Positions 12,000-24,302 of a DNA stretch of 64,000 nucleotides are shown here, piece after piece. Position numbers and translations under genes: made by a program. Source of the DNA: Harmonia axyridis (lineage: Eukaryota > Arthropoda > Insecta > Coleoptera > Coccinellidae); assembly GCF_914767665.1 (NCBI RefSeq), contig NC_059501.1, positions 6,884,501 through 6,948,500 of the forward strand, read 5' to 3'. The first letter of the stretch is position 1. Every line of letters starts with the position of its first letter. The notes beneath the pieces are model-generated. The model made no database searches and had not been told where the DNA came from. It was given only the letters and a program-made list of their open reading frames with translations.

Positions 12000-13284
12000 A
12001 AACCTTACTAAATAGAAATATCAACACATCAGTTTTGCATTTTCAACTGTAAAACCAAAGTCAACAACCAACGAAATTTTTCACGCAACTAAAAAAACAT
12101 TAGAATCCAGTATTCCATTCTTCACCTCTCATACTCGCAGTGACCCACCAAAAGCAAACCGATCATTCAACAAGAATAACGACTCCAGGATATCCCGATC
12201 CTACCAATTAGCAATTAACGGTCTCATTTCCGAACGCACCCCCTTACACCCGTCTCTCTATGCATCTCGATTCCGTGCACAGAACACCGTCCCTTCTGTC
12301 TGTCAGCAGTCTTCGTGGCGGAACAGGTGGCCAATAACCATAACCGTTGTAATAACGATACTGTTTCCACACAAATGAGTTGAAATTGCGGGCCACAGAG
12401 CGCCTAGTAAACAGTCTATAATGCGCCAATTCACTCCAGATATTCTGTGACTGTTCTCTCGCTCGCTATCTCCGTCGGACGCCACGATCGACTGGCGATT
12501 ATCAATGGGGGGACACTTCTCTCCTTTTCTATAGTCAATTATGGCTGCCCAGGCCTAGGGGAGGCCTCAGACATGCCTTTTGGGTTGTATTGATTTCCAG
12601 AAATGGGGCAGTGGATGAATGGATTTTAAGTTTCTGTAAGGTTCGCGTTGGGTTGTTTAAGAATTGGGGGCCTATTGCGATGTTCTAGCCTGGTTTCAGT
12701 ATCTTCGTACGTGTAGGGTGAAATAAGACACACACTCATGGGAGCATCGAAGAAGGAGAGAGAAATTTTATTAATTTGGTGCGTCAGCATCGTAGGCCAT
12801 ATGGAGCCATTTAGAGTTTTTGCATAAAAACATTTCCTATAATAGTCTCCATTCCAAATTACAATTCAAACCCATGAAAATGGAAAAAAAAAACACATAA
12901 ACACATACGTATATGGGAGGAAATTTTGGTATACTACTAAAGTATAAAAAAAATGTAGATAACAATATATAGGAATAAACAAACCCAGAAATAAAAATAT
13001 CACAAAAGTATCAATGACTAGATTTTTTTAGAATATCTATATCACTAAGGAATGACATCAATAATTCAACATTTTCCACGGAGAATATCTCTTTTAAACT
13101 CTTGCCACTTATCTTGGTAACCCCAATTTTTTCGATATATTTTTGTTATTCTGTAAACGACGTTTTGTACAAGTCAATGTTGACCTCAGATGGATGTGAA
13201 AGTCGGTGAAAAAAGGACGGAAAATTATTTCAATTCAATTTTGTTTTCAAATATCATTTTTGCCCATTTTGAACCGTTGGAGAT
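12000..13284. other. Unique stretch with a higher-GC patch, no gene recognised
   Basis: 12230-12560 is CpG-rich with no coherent long frame; the remainder is AT-rich. The minus frames at 12244-12485 overlap and look like chance. Confidence 0.4.
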
Positions 13285-13590
13285 ATGCGGCATTTTTTAT
13301 GTTAATTTGATTCTTTTTCTTTTCTTTTATTTTCTTTCTTTATTGGGACATAGATATGATTTTGTTTTTTAAAATCAAAAAGGATTTGAAACAAACTATT
13401 TTTCTATTAATATTTTATGTAATAAATCGATAATATATATCAACGGCGTTTTTTATGTTAATTTTATTTTTCTTTTCTTATATTTTCTTTCTTTATTGGG
13501 ACATAGATATGATTTTGTTTCTCAAAACCAAGGAGGTTTTGTAACAAACTATTTTTCTATTATTATTATAAGTAACAAATTATATATTTC
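13285..13590. repeat. Tandem duplication, two units of about 155 bp
   Basis: Both units contain TTTTTTATGTTAATTT, then TTTCTTTCTTTATTGGGACA with TAGATATGATTTTGTTT, and end AACAAACTATTTTTCTATTA. Confidence 0.85.
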
Positions 13591-14987
13591 AATAACAATA
13601 AACAATTTTTTCGATAGAAAACGAAATATACTATAGCACTATAGAGCGTTTTTCGGAAGCGGATCACACAAAGATCTAAAGCTACATCTTTATAACATAC
13701 GATTGGTGCAAGAATTGAAACTCCAATATGCCATTCAAAGGTTAGGTTAGGTTAGATTTCATTCAGAAGTTAGAATTATTAAGTCAGGCAATGGAGCGTT
13801 TACAAACGTTCATCAACATTTTGTTTTCGGATTGTGCTCCAATTCACTTGTTTTTTCCCAGAACTATTTATGTGCCATTACAATAATTAATGAAAAAATA
13901 ATCGTATATTATCTTCTTTTGAGAACTAGAAGAAACGGACCATGATACCCAACACTCAGCTCTTTTTCAGAAAAAATTACGTTTAGATAAGTGGGTAAGT
14001 ATAGCGCAATACCTTTCCAAACGCAATTATTTTTTTCTATCGCTCATGGTGTTATTTTGTCGTTTATCATATCAGTTACTATCATAATTATTGCCAAGGG
14101 TCGACCTGATATTGACATTTTTGAAAACTCCAATTCCAATAATATTTTCACATTTATTTTTTTTTTGCTTTTTTGTATTTCGGCTAGCGAACAGGAAAAT
14201 AATGGCATTTTAATCGACGAACAACTTCCTTACAATAAATTTTATATGGCTATGTCGGCACTTAAATATTTATGATGTACGCGGTTCAAGATAACTCACG
14301 TTATAGTCAGCGCAGCGAAATTTATTTCTTATTGCCGTGATGAGACACCTGTATACTTGGAGTGAAGTAACTTTTCCGTTAATTAAATATTTTGCCATTT
14401 AGGGATACTAATTTAAGCATTTTTGTTTATAGGTTTGTTTATCTACTATTTCTGATTTTACAGGGTTTTTCAATAAGAGTATATTATTAGTTCGAGTTAG
14501 ACATGTCATTCCTGATTGAATTCGACTTACATAGGTTATGAGATATAGAGGTAAACCATATGAAAGTTCGGGTTATAAAGGTAAATAATAGTGATATTTA
14601 TTTCCAATAGTAGGAGTCGATCATCCATATTTGGATGAATATTCTGAAAAATGAATTGACATTAGAAAATTCCAAATTGAATTAACGTCTTTGCGTGTTG
14701 AACAAATGTCAAATGAAAAATTCTGAATATTTTAAAAGTTTTTTCGATGGAGAAGATTGATTCAGACTCCAAAACGTCCAAAAAGTTAATTGATTGAAAG
14801 TGTTATTGTCCGTTTATTGTTAGATCACATTCTTTTCAACTAATTTACTCGCGAGATAAATTCATTCCTATGACTCTGCAGAGACCTAGGAGTGTCGGGA
14901 TACAAAACATTAAACAGAAGATGTATTTCCTTTGGCTTTTACAGAACTGAACGATTCAATTATTGCACCATTAAATTATTAAATGTG
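13591..14987. other. AT-rich stretch, no gene confirmed
   Basis: A 94-codon plus frame at 13991-14275 has a hydrophobic segment (VILSFIISVTIIII) and another later (IFTFIFFLLFCI), but no family match. GGTTAGGTTAGGTTAG at about 13740 is only three units of the insect telomere motif. A CAGGGTTTTTCAATA word near 14461 resembles a MITE terminus, with no partner seen. Confidence 0.35.
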
Positions 14988-15789
14988 ACTTGACTTGAAA
15001 ATCAAGCTCGTGAAAAATAACATACTTGAGCTTGACTTGACTTGATTTTAGATATTTAATGCTTGACTTGATATCAAGCTACTTGATTTACTTGAGCTGG
15101 ATATGCACGCGTCGCACGGCATATATTTCTGCAATCTCGTGCGCGCTTAGACTAAATAAAGGGATTCCTCGAGCGCCGAGAGACTGGAGCATTCGCCAGT
15201 GTGACTTTATTAGTAGTTTTCTAACATTTCTATGTAATCTATTGGTAGATTTTAGTAGTTTCAGAAATATCTTTCCAAACTTGGCCCGAATGGCCAATGG
15301 GTTTTTTATCAACGCCAGCATCTTCAACTCCTGTTGAAAGACAATTTTCCAGAGCTGCTCTTACATTTACAAAAACCCGCAATAGGTTAGGCGACAAATC
15401 TATAAGATGCCTCATGTGTCTTAGATCCTCGATGAAAAATTATAAAATCAAACAAAGCCTGGAGGTTTCTCAATATTGAGAAACTTCATTTTGTTATTAT
15501 TTTTTATTTTATGATTTCTAGTGATTCAATTTATGTTTCTTTAAAAAAAAATCATATTTTCGGTTTTTTTATGCAATAAGTTCAATAAACAAAAGTGTTT
15601 TCTACAAGGATCCTTCTCCTTTCATAATTTTTTTATTGATGTGACACTTCATCATAAAACTGCTAAAAATCAAGTAGTTTGATATGATTCAAGTACTTTA
15701 TTGATAAATACTTGAATTGACATTGAAAAACTACTTAAGTCAAGCTCAAGCCAAGTAGCTTGAAAATCAAGCCAAGGCGTGAATCCCTA
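14988..15789 (+). mobile_element. hAT transposon 3' half with right terminus (copy 4)
   Basis: It starts in ACTTGACTTGAAAATCAAGC, includes the CpG block shared with copy 1 (15105-15215), a likely acceptor TTGGTAG before the last exon, and then the dimerisation domain: PVERQFSRAALTFTKTRNRL followed by GDKSIRCLMCLRSS and SLEVSQY*. A frameshift lies near 15297, where the frame changes from NLARMANGFF to FLSTPASSTPVE. The right end is GGCGTGAATCCCTA, the complement of the TAGGGATTCAC terminus. No catalytic domain is present, so it is nonautonomous. Confidence 0.8.
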
Positions 15790-16025
15790 CCCCATCTTGA
15801 CAACAGGAATTATCAGGTAGAACATTTTTCGAACGTTCAAGAAAGAACCAATGCAATTTGAATCAAATTTTCTGCATTTTTTGCCCCATCTCGACAACAC
15901 GGCCAACTCCATTTAATGTGTTTTTCAGAACTATCGGGTAGAACATTTTTCGAACGTTCAAAAAAGAACGAAAAAAATTTAAATCAATAATTTTCTGCAT
16001 TTTTCACTCCATCTCGACAACCTCC
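15790..16025. repeat. Tandem repeat, two full units and a partial third
   Basis: CCCCATCT(T/C)GACAACA starts occur at about 15791 and 15885, with a CTCCATCTCGACAACC variant at about 16006. Each full unit carries GGTAGAACATTTTTCGAACGTTCAA and ends TTTTCTGCATTTTT. Confidence 0.8.
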
Positions 16026-17040
16026 ACATGTCGTAAAACCCAGCACCGCCAACTAGCTCACTTGCATCCGCCTCGATTCCGTTAGAGGACCAGCGGCCAG
16101 TAAATTACTTTTCTCGTACTCCACCACGCTCACAACACACACACATGGGTCCTCACGTGGTCTCCAATTAGACTATTTGCTTTACATTCATTACGAGGCC
16201 GGGCTACGAGGATTTTACTAACTGCCGAATTTATTGCGAGATTTGTCCCGTTCCCTCGGAATTTATTTAAGTGAGAAATATCGTTCGATACGTATAGCAG
16301 CAAGGTTTATTATTGACTTTTTCTGCCGGTATGCGCCTCAGTTGTTTTTCGGTGATATATCGGCAACGCTGTTAAGCCCTCAGATTCGCCTTCCGAGTTA
16401 TTACCTGTAGTAACCGTTTTAAGGGGGGCGAAGGGGGAGGTGGGTCGTTGGACGGTTAGATTTGGAGATCAATAATTCCGTTTGTGCAAAAAAAATAAAA
16501 ATTCAGGAGAGCATAGAAGCTGAGCCCCAGCTCGTTTAGCAATCAATATAATATGAAGAATTTTCCAATAGTTATTATACAATATGAAAAAGTTGGCAAC
16601 ATTGTGAATTATTTTTGACATTTTGACATTGTCTTATTGACTTTGAATTTGAAACTCCTATGACAAAGGTCAAAGATTATCAAAATTCTGTGAAGAAAAC
16701 TGTATAGAATAAATCAGTAAAATTTAGCCCGGATACTTCACCGATCTTTATTAAACATTTTTCTCCGAGTTCTCTGGGACACAAATATTCAATGATAAGA
16801 AATACTTCGTTGTTAAATAAGAATATTAATATCAGAAATAAATTGGTCTTAAATTTGAAACAAGGATCGAAAGGATATCTAACGAAAAAGTCCGAAAGAG
16901 GCTAGAGAAGATTGTCTGAAATTTATTTATTAGTCGACACCTAACGATACGCTTCTAATGAACAAACTATTCGGTTTATTTGATTAAAGCCGACGGCAAT
17001 AACTTGTGAATAGGTTTGATACTCACGAAGTAAAAAAAAT
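16026..17040. other. Unique stretch with GC-rich patch, no gene recognised
   Basis: 16030-16450 is comparatively GC-rich and ORF-poor. At 16580-16680 GTTGGCAAC and TTGACATTTTGACATTG words suggest an old DNA transposon fragment, but no termini were found. Confidence 0.35.
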
Positions 17041-17705
17041 CAGTCCTTTTGGTAAATGTTCCAAAGACAAAAACCGAAACAAAGCTGGTATTCACAATTG
17101 TTATGAACGATGAAATTGATAGGCACTTTAAAAGTGATGAGAAAATTCATGTCTTTTCAACTACGAAATTGTCTAGAAAAACTATTTTTCTCTATTCACA
17201 GAAAATATTGTTTTGCAGAGTTTGCAATCAGCAAAGTATTACTTTTCCTGCCTAGGCAGCAAAGTGATTACATATTCTCAATGCGAATAAAATGTTCTAT
17301 ATTTTCTGACAATCAATATTTTTTGCCACCTTATTTCTGGGGGAGTACTTCTTAGTCGCTATCACAGTCCATAATATAAATATATCTAATATGTTTTTCA
17401 AAAAACTGTCAGATTATTTCATAAGTTCAACAACAATTCCAACAATTGCGATTTCTATCAAATTTCGTTTTATTTTTTCACTACAGAAAAATGAAACGAT
17501 TGTTGCAGTTGTAATAATTTGCAAATACAATGTCCTACATGTATCATAACAAACAATCGAAGAAAAAATTATATGTTCAACTCGGTAGCAAAGTAGATTG
17601 ACTGCCCTGGCTGAATTCCTAGCCTCACTACACTCTACTATGAACTATCAACCGAGGCAGTCAATCTACTACTTTGCTGCCTAGTAAAACAAATAACTAT
17701 TTTCG
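17041..17705 (+). repeat. Long dispersed repeat with palindromic core, copy 1
   Basis: At least 17215-17705 matches the reverse complement of 30008-30510. Shared landmarks in order are CAGCAAAGTA.T.CTTTTCCT, GCCTAGGCAGCAAA, GATATTTTCTGACAATCAA-like, GCTATCAC.GTCCATAATAT, AATTGCGATTTCT-like, ATTTGCAAATACAA and the palindromic core at 17575-17690. The core is the same repeat as at 10523-10668. Short frames at 17049-17355 are not conserved in frame between the copies, so coding capacity is doubtful. Confidence 0.8.
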
Positions 17706-17976
17706 GACTTATAGATGAGGCCGTTGTCGGAAAAACCACATTTGGCCAAATCCCATTCATCATTACAAAATATCTGGGTTTATCTGTTGCTGAAGGTTAT
17801 ATAGAGCAAAGTATATCTTCAAAATATGAGGTTTCAAATATGGTTGCAGGCATACCTGTTTTTTTTTTAAGAAACCAGATATGGATTTTCAGGCAATGAA
17901 ACTTAAATCCATGTTTGCTGCAGGTAATTTGACTTCCACCTGTTCGTTTCAGATTAATTCCGATAAAAAATGTTGA
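17687..17976 (+). pseudogene. Unrecognised coding-like stretch with a poly-T frameshift
   Basis: From 17687 a frame without ATG reads TIFGLIDEAVVGKTTFGQIP and continues to MVAGIPVFF at a run of ten T (about 17861-17870). After a one-base shift it resumes as KKPDMDFQAMKLKSMFAAGN and stops at TGA 17974-17976. The continuity across one homopolymer shift suggests a decayed or misassembled real coding segment of about 95 residues. No family is recognised. It lies immediately right of the palindromic core, as does the charged frame at 10630. Confidence 0.35.
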
Positions 17977-18933
17977 AAGTGTCTGTCACTTGTTATACCT
18001 TATTTTGTTTATGAGGCTATTTAAAACCTAGATATAAAAATCATTTCTCTAGGTACAGTATGCCCAAAAGTATACAAAATGCAGCAAAAAAAAAATTGGA
18101 ACTGAACCTACCAATACATCAATTTTGAACGCTCTTTTTACTCAGAAATTTAGCTGAAACTGACGAAAATCATTATGACAAAAAATTGGAATATCATACA
18201 TGGAAGATTCTCCAGAAATTGACCTCATTTCACAACAACCTATTAAGTTTTATTAGGATATTTTATATTCTTTTATGATCATCATGTTATAACGATCATA
18301 AAATTTATAGTAGCTCAACGGTAATGTCCTAAAATTCGATTTGGTTTCGAATTGATGTTTCTGGACTAATAATTATGACACGTTCTCATAATTGCCAAAA
18401 AAATTAAAATATGTTTGAAAAATGCAAATTATACAAGTTCTTCAAAATTCCCAATATAATCGTTATGTTTGAATTTCAACAGAAAGTTTCAGATTAATTT
18501 TAAGATAACCTATCACAAATCTGCGAGGGCCTACCAGCTGACGCTCATATAATTGTTATCTAGCAAATAAAAGTTGAATCTCACATATTTAATTACCATC
18601 GTGAATGGCAGATGTGAAGAAAGAAAAAAATTTTATTATCGTCATAAAATTTGTGCATTCTTAATAGCTGTCATCAATTTTTTACTTAATTTTTCTAAAC
18701 CACTCATATTTGAAGAACGATTAGATCGATTTTAATGATATCTAATTCAATTATGTAAATGTGTTCAAATATTCAAATGTGATTTTGGGAAATCATTGCA
18801 ATAGAAATCAATAATTCCATGTTCTGTTCCATGTCATAATTCATTGGAAAAATCGTAGAGTTCCCTTGAGATCAACTGACAAGACGAAGTATCTACTGTA
18901 AACAAACTCAATGACAGATGACGCTTCATTATG
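17977..18933. other. AT-rich stretch, no gene recognised
   Basis: Only short frames are present and I saw no repeat shared with other parts of the window. Confidence 0.45.
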
Positions 18934-19719
18934 AAAGGTGTTTTTTTTAGAGCTATAGAACTTTAAATTGCAATAAAACAACGATGGATTATTCGATTGA
19001 CTTGAATTTTATTTATCCGCAAGATAATCTTGTGGCATTACATTTTAAACATGACTTCTGGCATATGACCGCTACGGCTGGCTCGGATGTAGTCCAATCT
19101 GGACGTCCAATTTTCGATGACTTTTTCCAACATTTGTGGCAGTATATCGGCAATAACACGGCGAATGTTGTCTTCCAAATGGTCAAGGGTGTGTGGCTTA
19201 TCCGCATAGACCAATGACTTTACATAGCCCCACAGAAAGTAGTCTAGCGGTGTTAAATCACAAGATCTTGGAGGCAAATTCACAGGTCCAAAACGTGAAA
19301 TTAGGCGGTCACAAACGTGTCTTTCAATAAATCGATTGTGGCACGCGCTGTGTGACATGTTGCGCCGTCTTGTTGGAACCACAGCTCCTGGACATCATGG
19401 TTGTTCAATTCAGGAATGAAAAAGTTAGTAATCATAGCTCTATACCGATCACCATCGACTGTAACGTTCTGGCCATCATCGTTTTTGAAGGAGTACGGAC
19501 CAATGATTCCCATAAAGCGCACCAAACGTATTCCGCACAGAACCATTATTTTCGAAATAAAATTGCACTATTTGCAAGCGTTGTTCTGGCGTGAGTCTAT
19601 TCAAAATGAATTGCCAAACCAAACTGAGAATAAATCACTTGACAGCTGTTAAATCGGCCGCCATCTTGAACAGAAATGCCAACTTAAAGTTATATATCTC
19701 GAAAAAAAAACACCCGTTA
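18934..19719 (-). mobile_element. Tc1/mariner-superfamily element with DUF4817-type transposase, deleted copy A
   Basis: Termini are AAAGGTGTTTTTTTT on the left and AAAAACACCCGTTA on the right, fitting the family ends (TA)ACGGGTGTTT...AAACACCCTT(TA). On the minus strand the transposase reads FKNDDGQNVTVDGDRYRAMI, then ELWFQQDGATCHTARATIDL with the second catalytic Asp, then PPRSCDLTPLDYFLWGYVKS with the third acidic residue. The N-terminal half is missing: GCGGAATACGT is joined straight to TTGGTGCGC, a deletion different from that in copies B-E. A frameshift sits at the TFVTA/VCDRL point. Confidence 0.8.
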
Positions 19720-20246
19720 CTTTTGTATCAACTAAATAACAAAAACAAATTCTACACTCCCTTTAATAACCTCATTAAATAATGAAAATCCTTCTCATCC
19801 TATATTCATTTCTCCTGAAACTTCCTGAAACAATTCCTTCCAATCTGAAGCCTCATCACATTCCAATAATTCCTATCAAATCCCCCAAGTGCATCGTGCA
19901 CAACATCGATTAGGATAAAATTGAAATCTAAGCGAACGAAGAACATCTTTCCACGAATGTTAGAAACTGGCGAACCGAAAATAAACCTATATATCTAAAT
20001 ATTCATTCAACTCAGATTGCAGGAATCGATTGATTGAATTTATGATAAACACGCCACTGTATAAATATTGATGGCTGTTTTGAATTCATTCGCAGTCTAT
20101 GCGCAAGGATTGTCTTACAATTCAAATCCGATTCAATCACCTTTGTGCTTGTAAGATAAGGAAAATAAGCATTATTGGGGAAAGTATTTTGTTGTCAGTT
20201 AGTTCATAATTATTTATGTGAAAAATCGTTTAACGTCTGTATGTTA
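19720..20246. other. AT-rich stretch, no gene recognised
   Basis: I saw no motif or repeat in this stretch. Confidence 0.45.
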
Positions 20247-20399
20247 ATGAATGAAATTGACTTCATGGCATTCAGACAATTTTTCAATTCTGAGCATCGA
20301 ACTAGTTATTCGGAGGTTGCGGGTTCGAGTCCCGCTAGAGCAGGTACTTTTTTCACAATCGAAAAATTGTCTAAATGCCATGGAATCAATTTCATTCAT
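20247..20399. repeat. Foldback repeat enclosing part of a tRNA
   Basis: Left arm 20247-20290 and right arm 20357-20399 are inverted with a few mismatches: AATGAATGAAATTGA, then TTCATGGCATT.AGACAATTTTTC. The 66-bp loop contains a tRNA anticodon arm and T arm. A transcript would form a ~43-bp stem. Confidence 0.85.
20293..20343 (+). pseudogene. Partial tRNA (anticodon arm to acceptor), anticodon AGT
   Basis: Anticodon stem CGAA/TTCG plus a T-G pair encloses a 7-base loop CTAGTTA, giving anticodon AGT (Thr) at 20304-20306. A 5-base variable loop (AGGTT) is followed by a perfect T stem GCGGG/CCCGC around TTCGAGT, a good B box. The D arm and 5' acceptor strand are absent. A tRNA-derived SINE head or a trapped tRNA fragment are both possible. 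Confidence 0.6.
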
Positions 20400-20564
20400 A
20401 ATTATTTATTTTTGGTATATTATTCTAAATGCAATGAACAGTTCGAGGAAAAGTTGTCAGGTTTAAAAAAAATTTTAACAGTTTATGGTTTGGATAGTGT
20501 GGAATTGATGAAATCGTCATTGAAGTGCATCAAACCATTTTTTATGAAGTTTCCCTTTTATTTT

Positions 20565-21300
20565 TGCGCGCTTATTCCATGACAACTAACAGATGCTATT
20601 ATTGTAATAAAAAGTCTAATTTATGTGTGAGTATATCTCTTTACGTGAAACGATATGAATGACAGCTTAATTATTAATATTTTTCTAGCTATTCTAGCTC
20701 GTTAGGTCAGTTCAATTCTCACCCGATCCTTCAAAATTTTATTAATTAATTTTCATCATTTACCATTAGTGTCAAAAGATTTTGTCGACTGATAAATATT
20801 CATTTTTTGCTGTATCTTATCTCCTCAGCGGAAGCTGTATCAATAATGCCATATTTGCATGTTTTATATACTTGAATATGAATTTTATAGCAACAACCAA
20901 CTAATTTTATAGCTGCTCAAGGACATTTATCCAAATCGATTAGACAAATGGATTGTGAAATGTGTTGAAATAAATGCATACATTTTTATTCGGATGCTAT
21001 CAGTAGTATCAACTTGATAGACAATAAAAGTTGAATATTAGATCATATTAGTAGATATAATTAGCGGTTGCAAAAGTTCTACTCGTAAAAAGTTATCTCA
21101 GCTCATCTTCTGTCATATGTTGAATACAATAAACGAACGGAAAAATACAATTCATAAGCTAATTTATATAATTGATAAAAAAAATTGGTTGCTATACCGC
21201 AACGATTCTCCACACTCGAAAACGCTATCAAACAATGTCAAAGGAATGAAAGTGCATAAAAAATTTAGGAAAGCACTGATCTTGCGTCTCAATGATTTGT
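20565..21300 (+). repeat. Direct long duplication, copy 1
   Basis: The stretch matches 26858-27645 in the same orientation, from CGCTTATTCCATGACAAC to GGAAAGCACT.ATCTTGCGTCT, with substitutions and small indels throughout. Neither copy has a conserved long frame. It is either an old noncoding segmental duplication or two copies of an unrecognised element. Confidence 0.85.
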
Positions 21301-24109
21301 CAGCTCGTTGACAGGCTTCCAAATCGCCTTTTCTAAGCCGCCTGTATAAAAAACAACACACGGCAGCCCACACAATATAAACAGAGTTCCCTATTATCCT
21401 CATTGGAAGAGGAATAAAATCATTATGTGTTTGACAAAGACGAAAAACAACAATACCTTCCCTTTCAAATTATTCTGGTTATGTTGTTTTTGAAGTTTTT
21501 TTAGCAGGATCGCCGAAATATTCTTTGCTTCAGGCACCAAAATTACAAGATAGAGGAACAGTCTTCAAGAATTCATGGTGTGAAACATAGATACACCTTT
21601 TTAAAAAATAGGAATAATAGAAAATATGCAACTATTCAAAGGTTACCGTCCCCACAAAGACCAAAACTTCAATTGCCATGAACTTGACATCTCCCAATTT
21701 GCATGAACCGTTCCACCAAATACTTTTTTAACGAAGGTCATATTCATTTGTTCCTTCGTTTGACTCGCCTGCAGCAGGTCACTTTTAAAAAAGACTCCTC
21801 TATGCAATGTGGTATTAAAAAGACGACGGCTCTACAGGGTGCCCCAGCATAAAGCGAAATAAGTAGCGTCCTTGGATACGAAATGACGCTGTTGTAATTC
21901 ATTTTTTTCGTAAAAAGCTCCACTATTATCTACCTGTGTCATTTAGTTCGAGACGCGTTCATATTCGAATGTTTCATAACAATAACGTAGGAGATGACAA
22001 GGTCATTCTTTTTACACGCACATTTCGTTTTTTCTTTGTTTGGTGTTTCTGTGGTATATGATGATCGAGGTCGTCTGTACTTTGTGGTGCCAACATTAGA
22101 ATTTATTGTTATGAGTAAGGGCCAGGTGAAATATTATTGTAACCTGAAATTGAAAAGTGGCTTTGTTGCCATACTTCTGATAATATGTTAGGTAATAATC
22201 TCGAATGCCGTGGTTGAATTTGTTGAAATTCGATTACAGATGTTCCACAAAGAAATTTTGTTTTCCATATAGGTACTACGAATAACGAAATTAAAATTTA
22301 CATTCAGACGTAGATTGACAGTTTCAATGCTTAATGCATAGTTTTGTGTTGATTGCATTGTCAGCAACACAAAATATGGAAAAAAAAACAAATTATTTCA
22401 GTGACAACAGATACGACCAAATTAAAATTTTGTGCAATGAGTATTATTCAAAAGATTAATACGATTCATCTACAAAGTGTATGTGTTTTATAGAGCTTCC
22501 TATTATCCAATTGTGATTACTAATTTGTAACACGTTTTATTTAGGTTTTTTTTTTTGATGGTTGAATGCAATCACTATTATAATAGTTATTTATTATACA
22601 AGTGCAGAAGGCATTGATATTCTTCCGCGAGTTCAAAATGAATGAATGAACGAGTGGTAGAATGAGCCTTCTGTACGAGTATTATACATTATCTTCTCTA
22701 ATTCATTGCATTTTTATTGAAATTAATGAAATATTTCCATAAATATCATTTAGTGATTTTGGCATTGAAAAGTGTTGGTTGGCAGAACTGATTTCTTCAA
22801 GGCAAATGGATGAATTGACAACTTTCTTGAAAAGGTATGGTGTTGCAACCGTATCTGTGACGGCTATTTGGCTGATATCGTTATTCCATCGTTAATTGAA
22901 TAAACATCCATTGATTTTCATTAAAGTGAACCTTCTTATTGAAAAAGCATTTATAACTCTATTTTCTTCATTGTCTTTTTTTTGGACTATTTGAGAATAC
23001 CGTCTTAGACTTTTCAATTCATTGAACTCCAATTTTCGGCTACATTATTTATATTTATACTATCACGTGAACGTATTTTTTTGTTGTTTAGAGGTTGTAC
23101 ATTCCAGATCTGACCTCAGTCTAAAGGTTAGACATAGGCGGTAATGTTATGATAATGATTAAGCGAATGGATCCGTATACTTAACACTTAATTAGTGTGT
23201 TGTTCTGATAACAAACTCCTGCAGGAGAATAATTGCAAATCAACATACAAAGTTATCGTGAGGTATTTTTGGAAAAACCAAAAGAGAATATAAGAGATTT
23301 TAACGAAATTTTGCATTCGTTTTACTGTTTTGCAGCTTAAGACCACTGTCAGCTCAGAATTCAAGGCATTTGGGTAAAATTATAGCCACTTTTTACCCTG
23401 AAACAAGCCTTCAGATTGATCCAGAGCCACTGAAGTTCCTCGCACTTGGCGCATCATCAAATCGGTTCAGTTCTCTCGCGATGTCACTTCCTTGGCATTA
23501 ATATCGGCTAACACCTTGAGCTTGAGTTCTTTTCAGATCATTTATCTTTCATCTATTGCGGACCGTTTATAATACCGTGAGTTATAACTTGCCTAAAGGC
23601 GTCGGATTGAAACCTGAAATCAGGTGTGCGTTTGTGAAAATAGCATTTGTCACGTCTGCCGCTGTTCGTGGCAAGGAGTCGTATTATGCGATATTAGTGT
23701 GATTTTCGTTTGTTATTTTTGATGATGAACCTTTGGAATTGTTCGAGGAAAAATTTAACCTCCCAGTAGTTTAAACACGTTACGTTTCGGATTTTTCAGC
23801 TAATCATATAGGGAAGACTGATAATAAATCAATAAGTTATGTGCCCAGTACATTAATGAATAAATATCTCGTCTATTTCTATGAATGAATGAGATGTAAC
23901 ATAAGAATTCAAAGCTTCATTTGAGATTCCATGTTGACCAAATGAAATTCAAGAAGAAAATTAAATCATATCAAATTGAATCTTTTATCATACATTGCTC
24001 CATGTGCGCATGAATGAATTAGCGCTGATGATGCCACGTCAGCTTGTAGGACCAATTCAATGCAAAAGAATTCCTTGGTTGATGGCTCCTGGTTCCTACT
24101 CTAACTCAA
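21301..24109. other. Mostly AT-rich intergenic DNA, no gene recognised
   Basis: Frames are short and unrecognised. 23370-23720 is less AT-rich and resembles the other unique islands. CTACAGGGTGCCCCAGCATA at about 21833 resembles a lone mariner-type MITE terminus. A hairpin repeat at 22586-22690 is listed separately. Confidence 0.4.
22586..22690. repeat. Short inverted-repeat element (MITE-like)
   Basis: TATTATACAAGTGCAGAAGG and, inverted on the right, CCTTCTGTACGAGTATTATA bracket about 65 bp. The arms differ at two or three places. Confidence 0.65.
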
Positions 24110-24264
24110 AAAAATTTTTAAATTATATCTATCTTTGTTCGCCTAATCAACGTAACAAATCATCTCTGTAGGTTGTTTGTATCTTGAAATGCTAATATTT
24201 ATATATTTTGCTTCTGCTGACTATTTAAAATTTTCTCTTTGTTTTTAATTTTAGATTAAGATAT
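24110..24264 (+). mobile_element. Left flank of the Penelope-like insertion, probably part of a non-LTR 3' UTR
   Basis: It ends in AGATTAAGATAT (24253-24264), which is repeated at 26652-26663. If the intervening pair is removed, this sequence runs directly into the AATAAAGACC-(TTA)n tail at 26664-26775. The 5' limit of the interrupted element is not visible. Confidence 0.45.
24253..24264 (+). repeat. Target-site duplication, left copy
   Basis: AGATTAAGATAT is identical to 26652-26663. Its last three bases (ATA) also fit the end of the left palindrome arm, giving a three-base microhomology at the junction. Confidence 0.85.
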
Positions 24265-24302
24265 AAATAAAATAAAACGAAGTAATTTCCACTATGTTAT
24301 TT

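Noticed and set aside
13735..13760. Interstitial insect telomere repeat (TTAGG)n
   Set aside because: Only about three units; expected by chance in 64 kb of AT-rich DNA and not arrayed.
18984..19217. Plus-strand frames of about 77 codons (also at 34201 and 61791, and minus at 28948)
   Set aside because: They recur only because they are the antisense of the conserved transposase 3' end; not independent genes.
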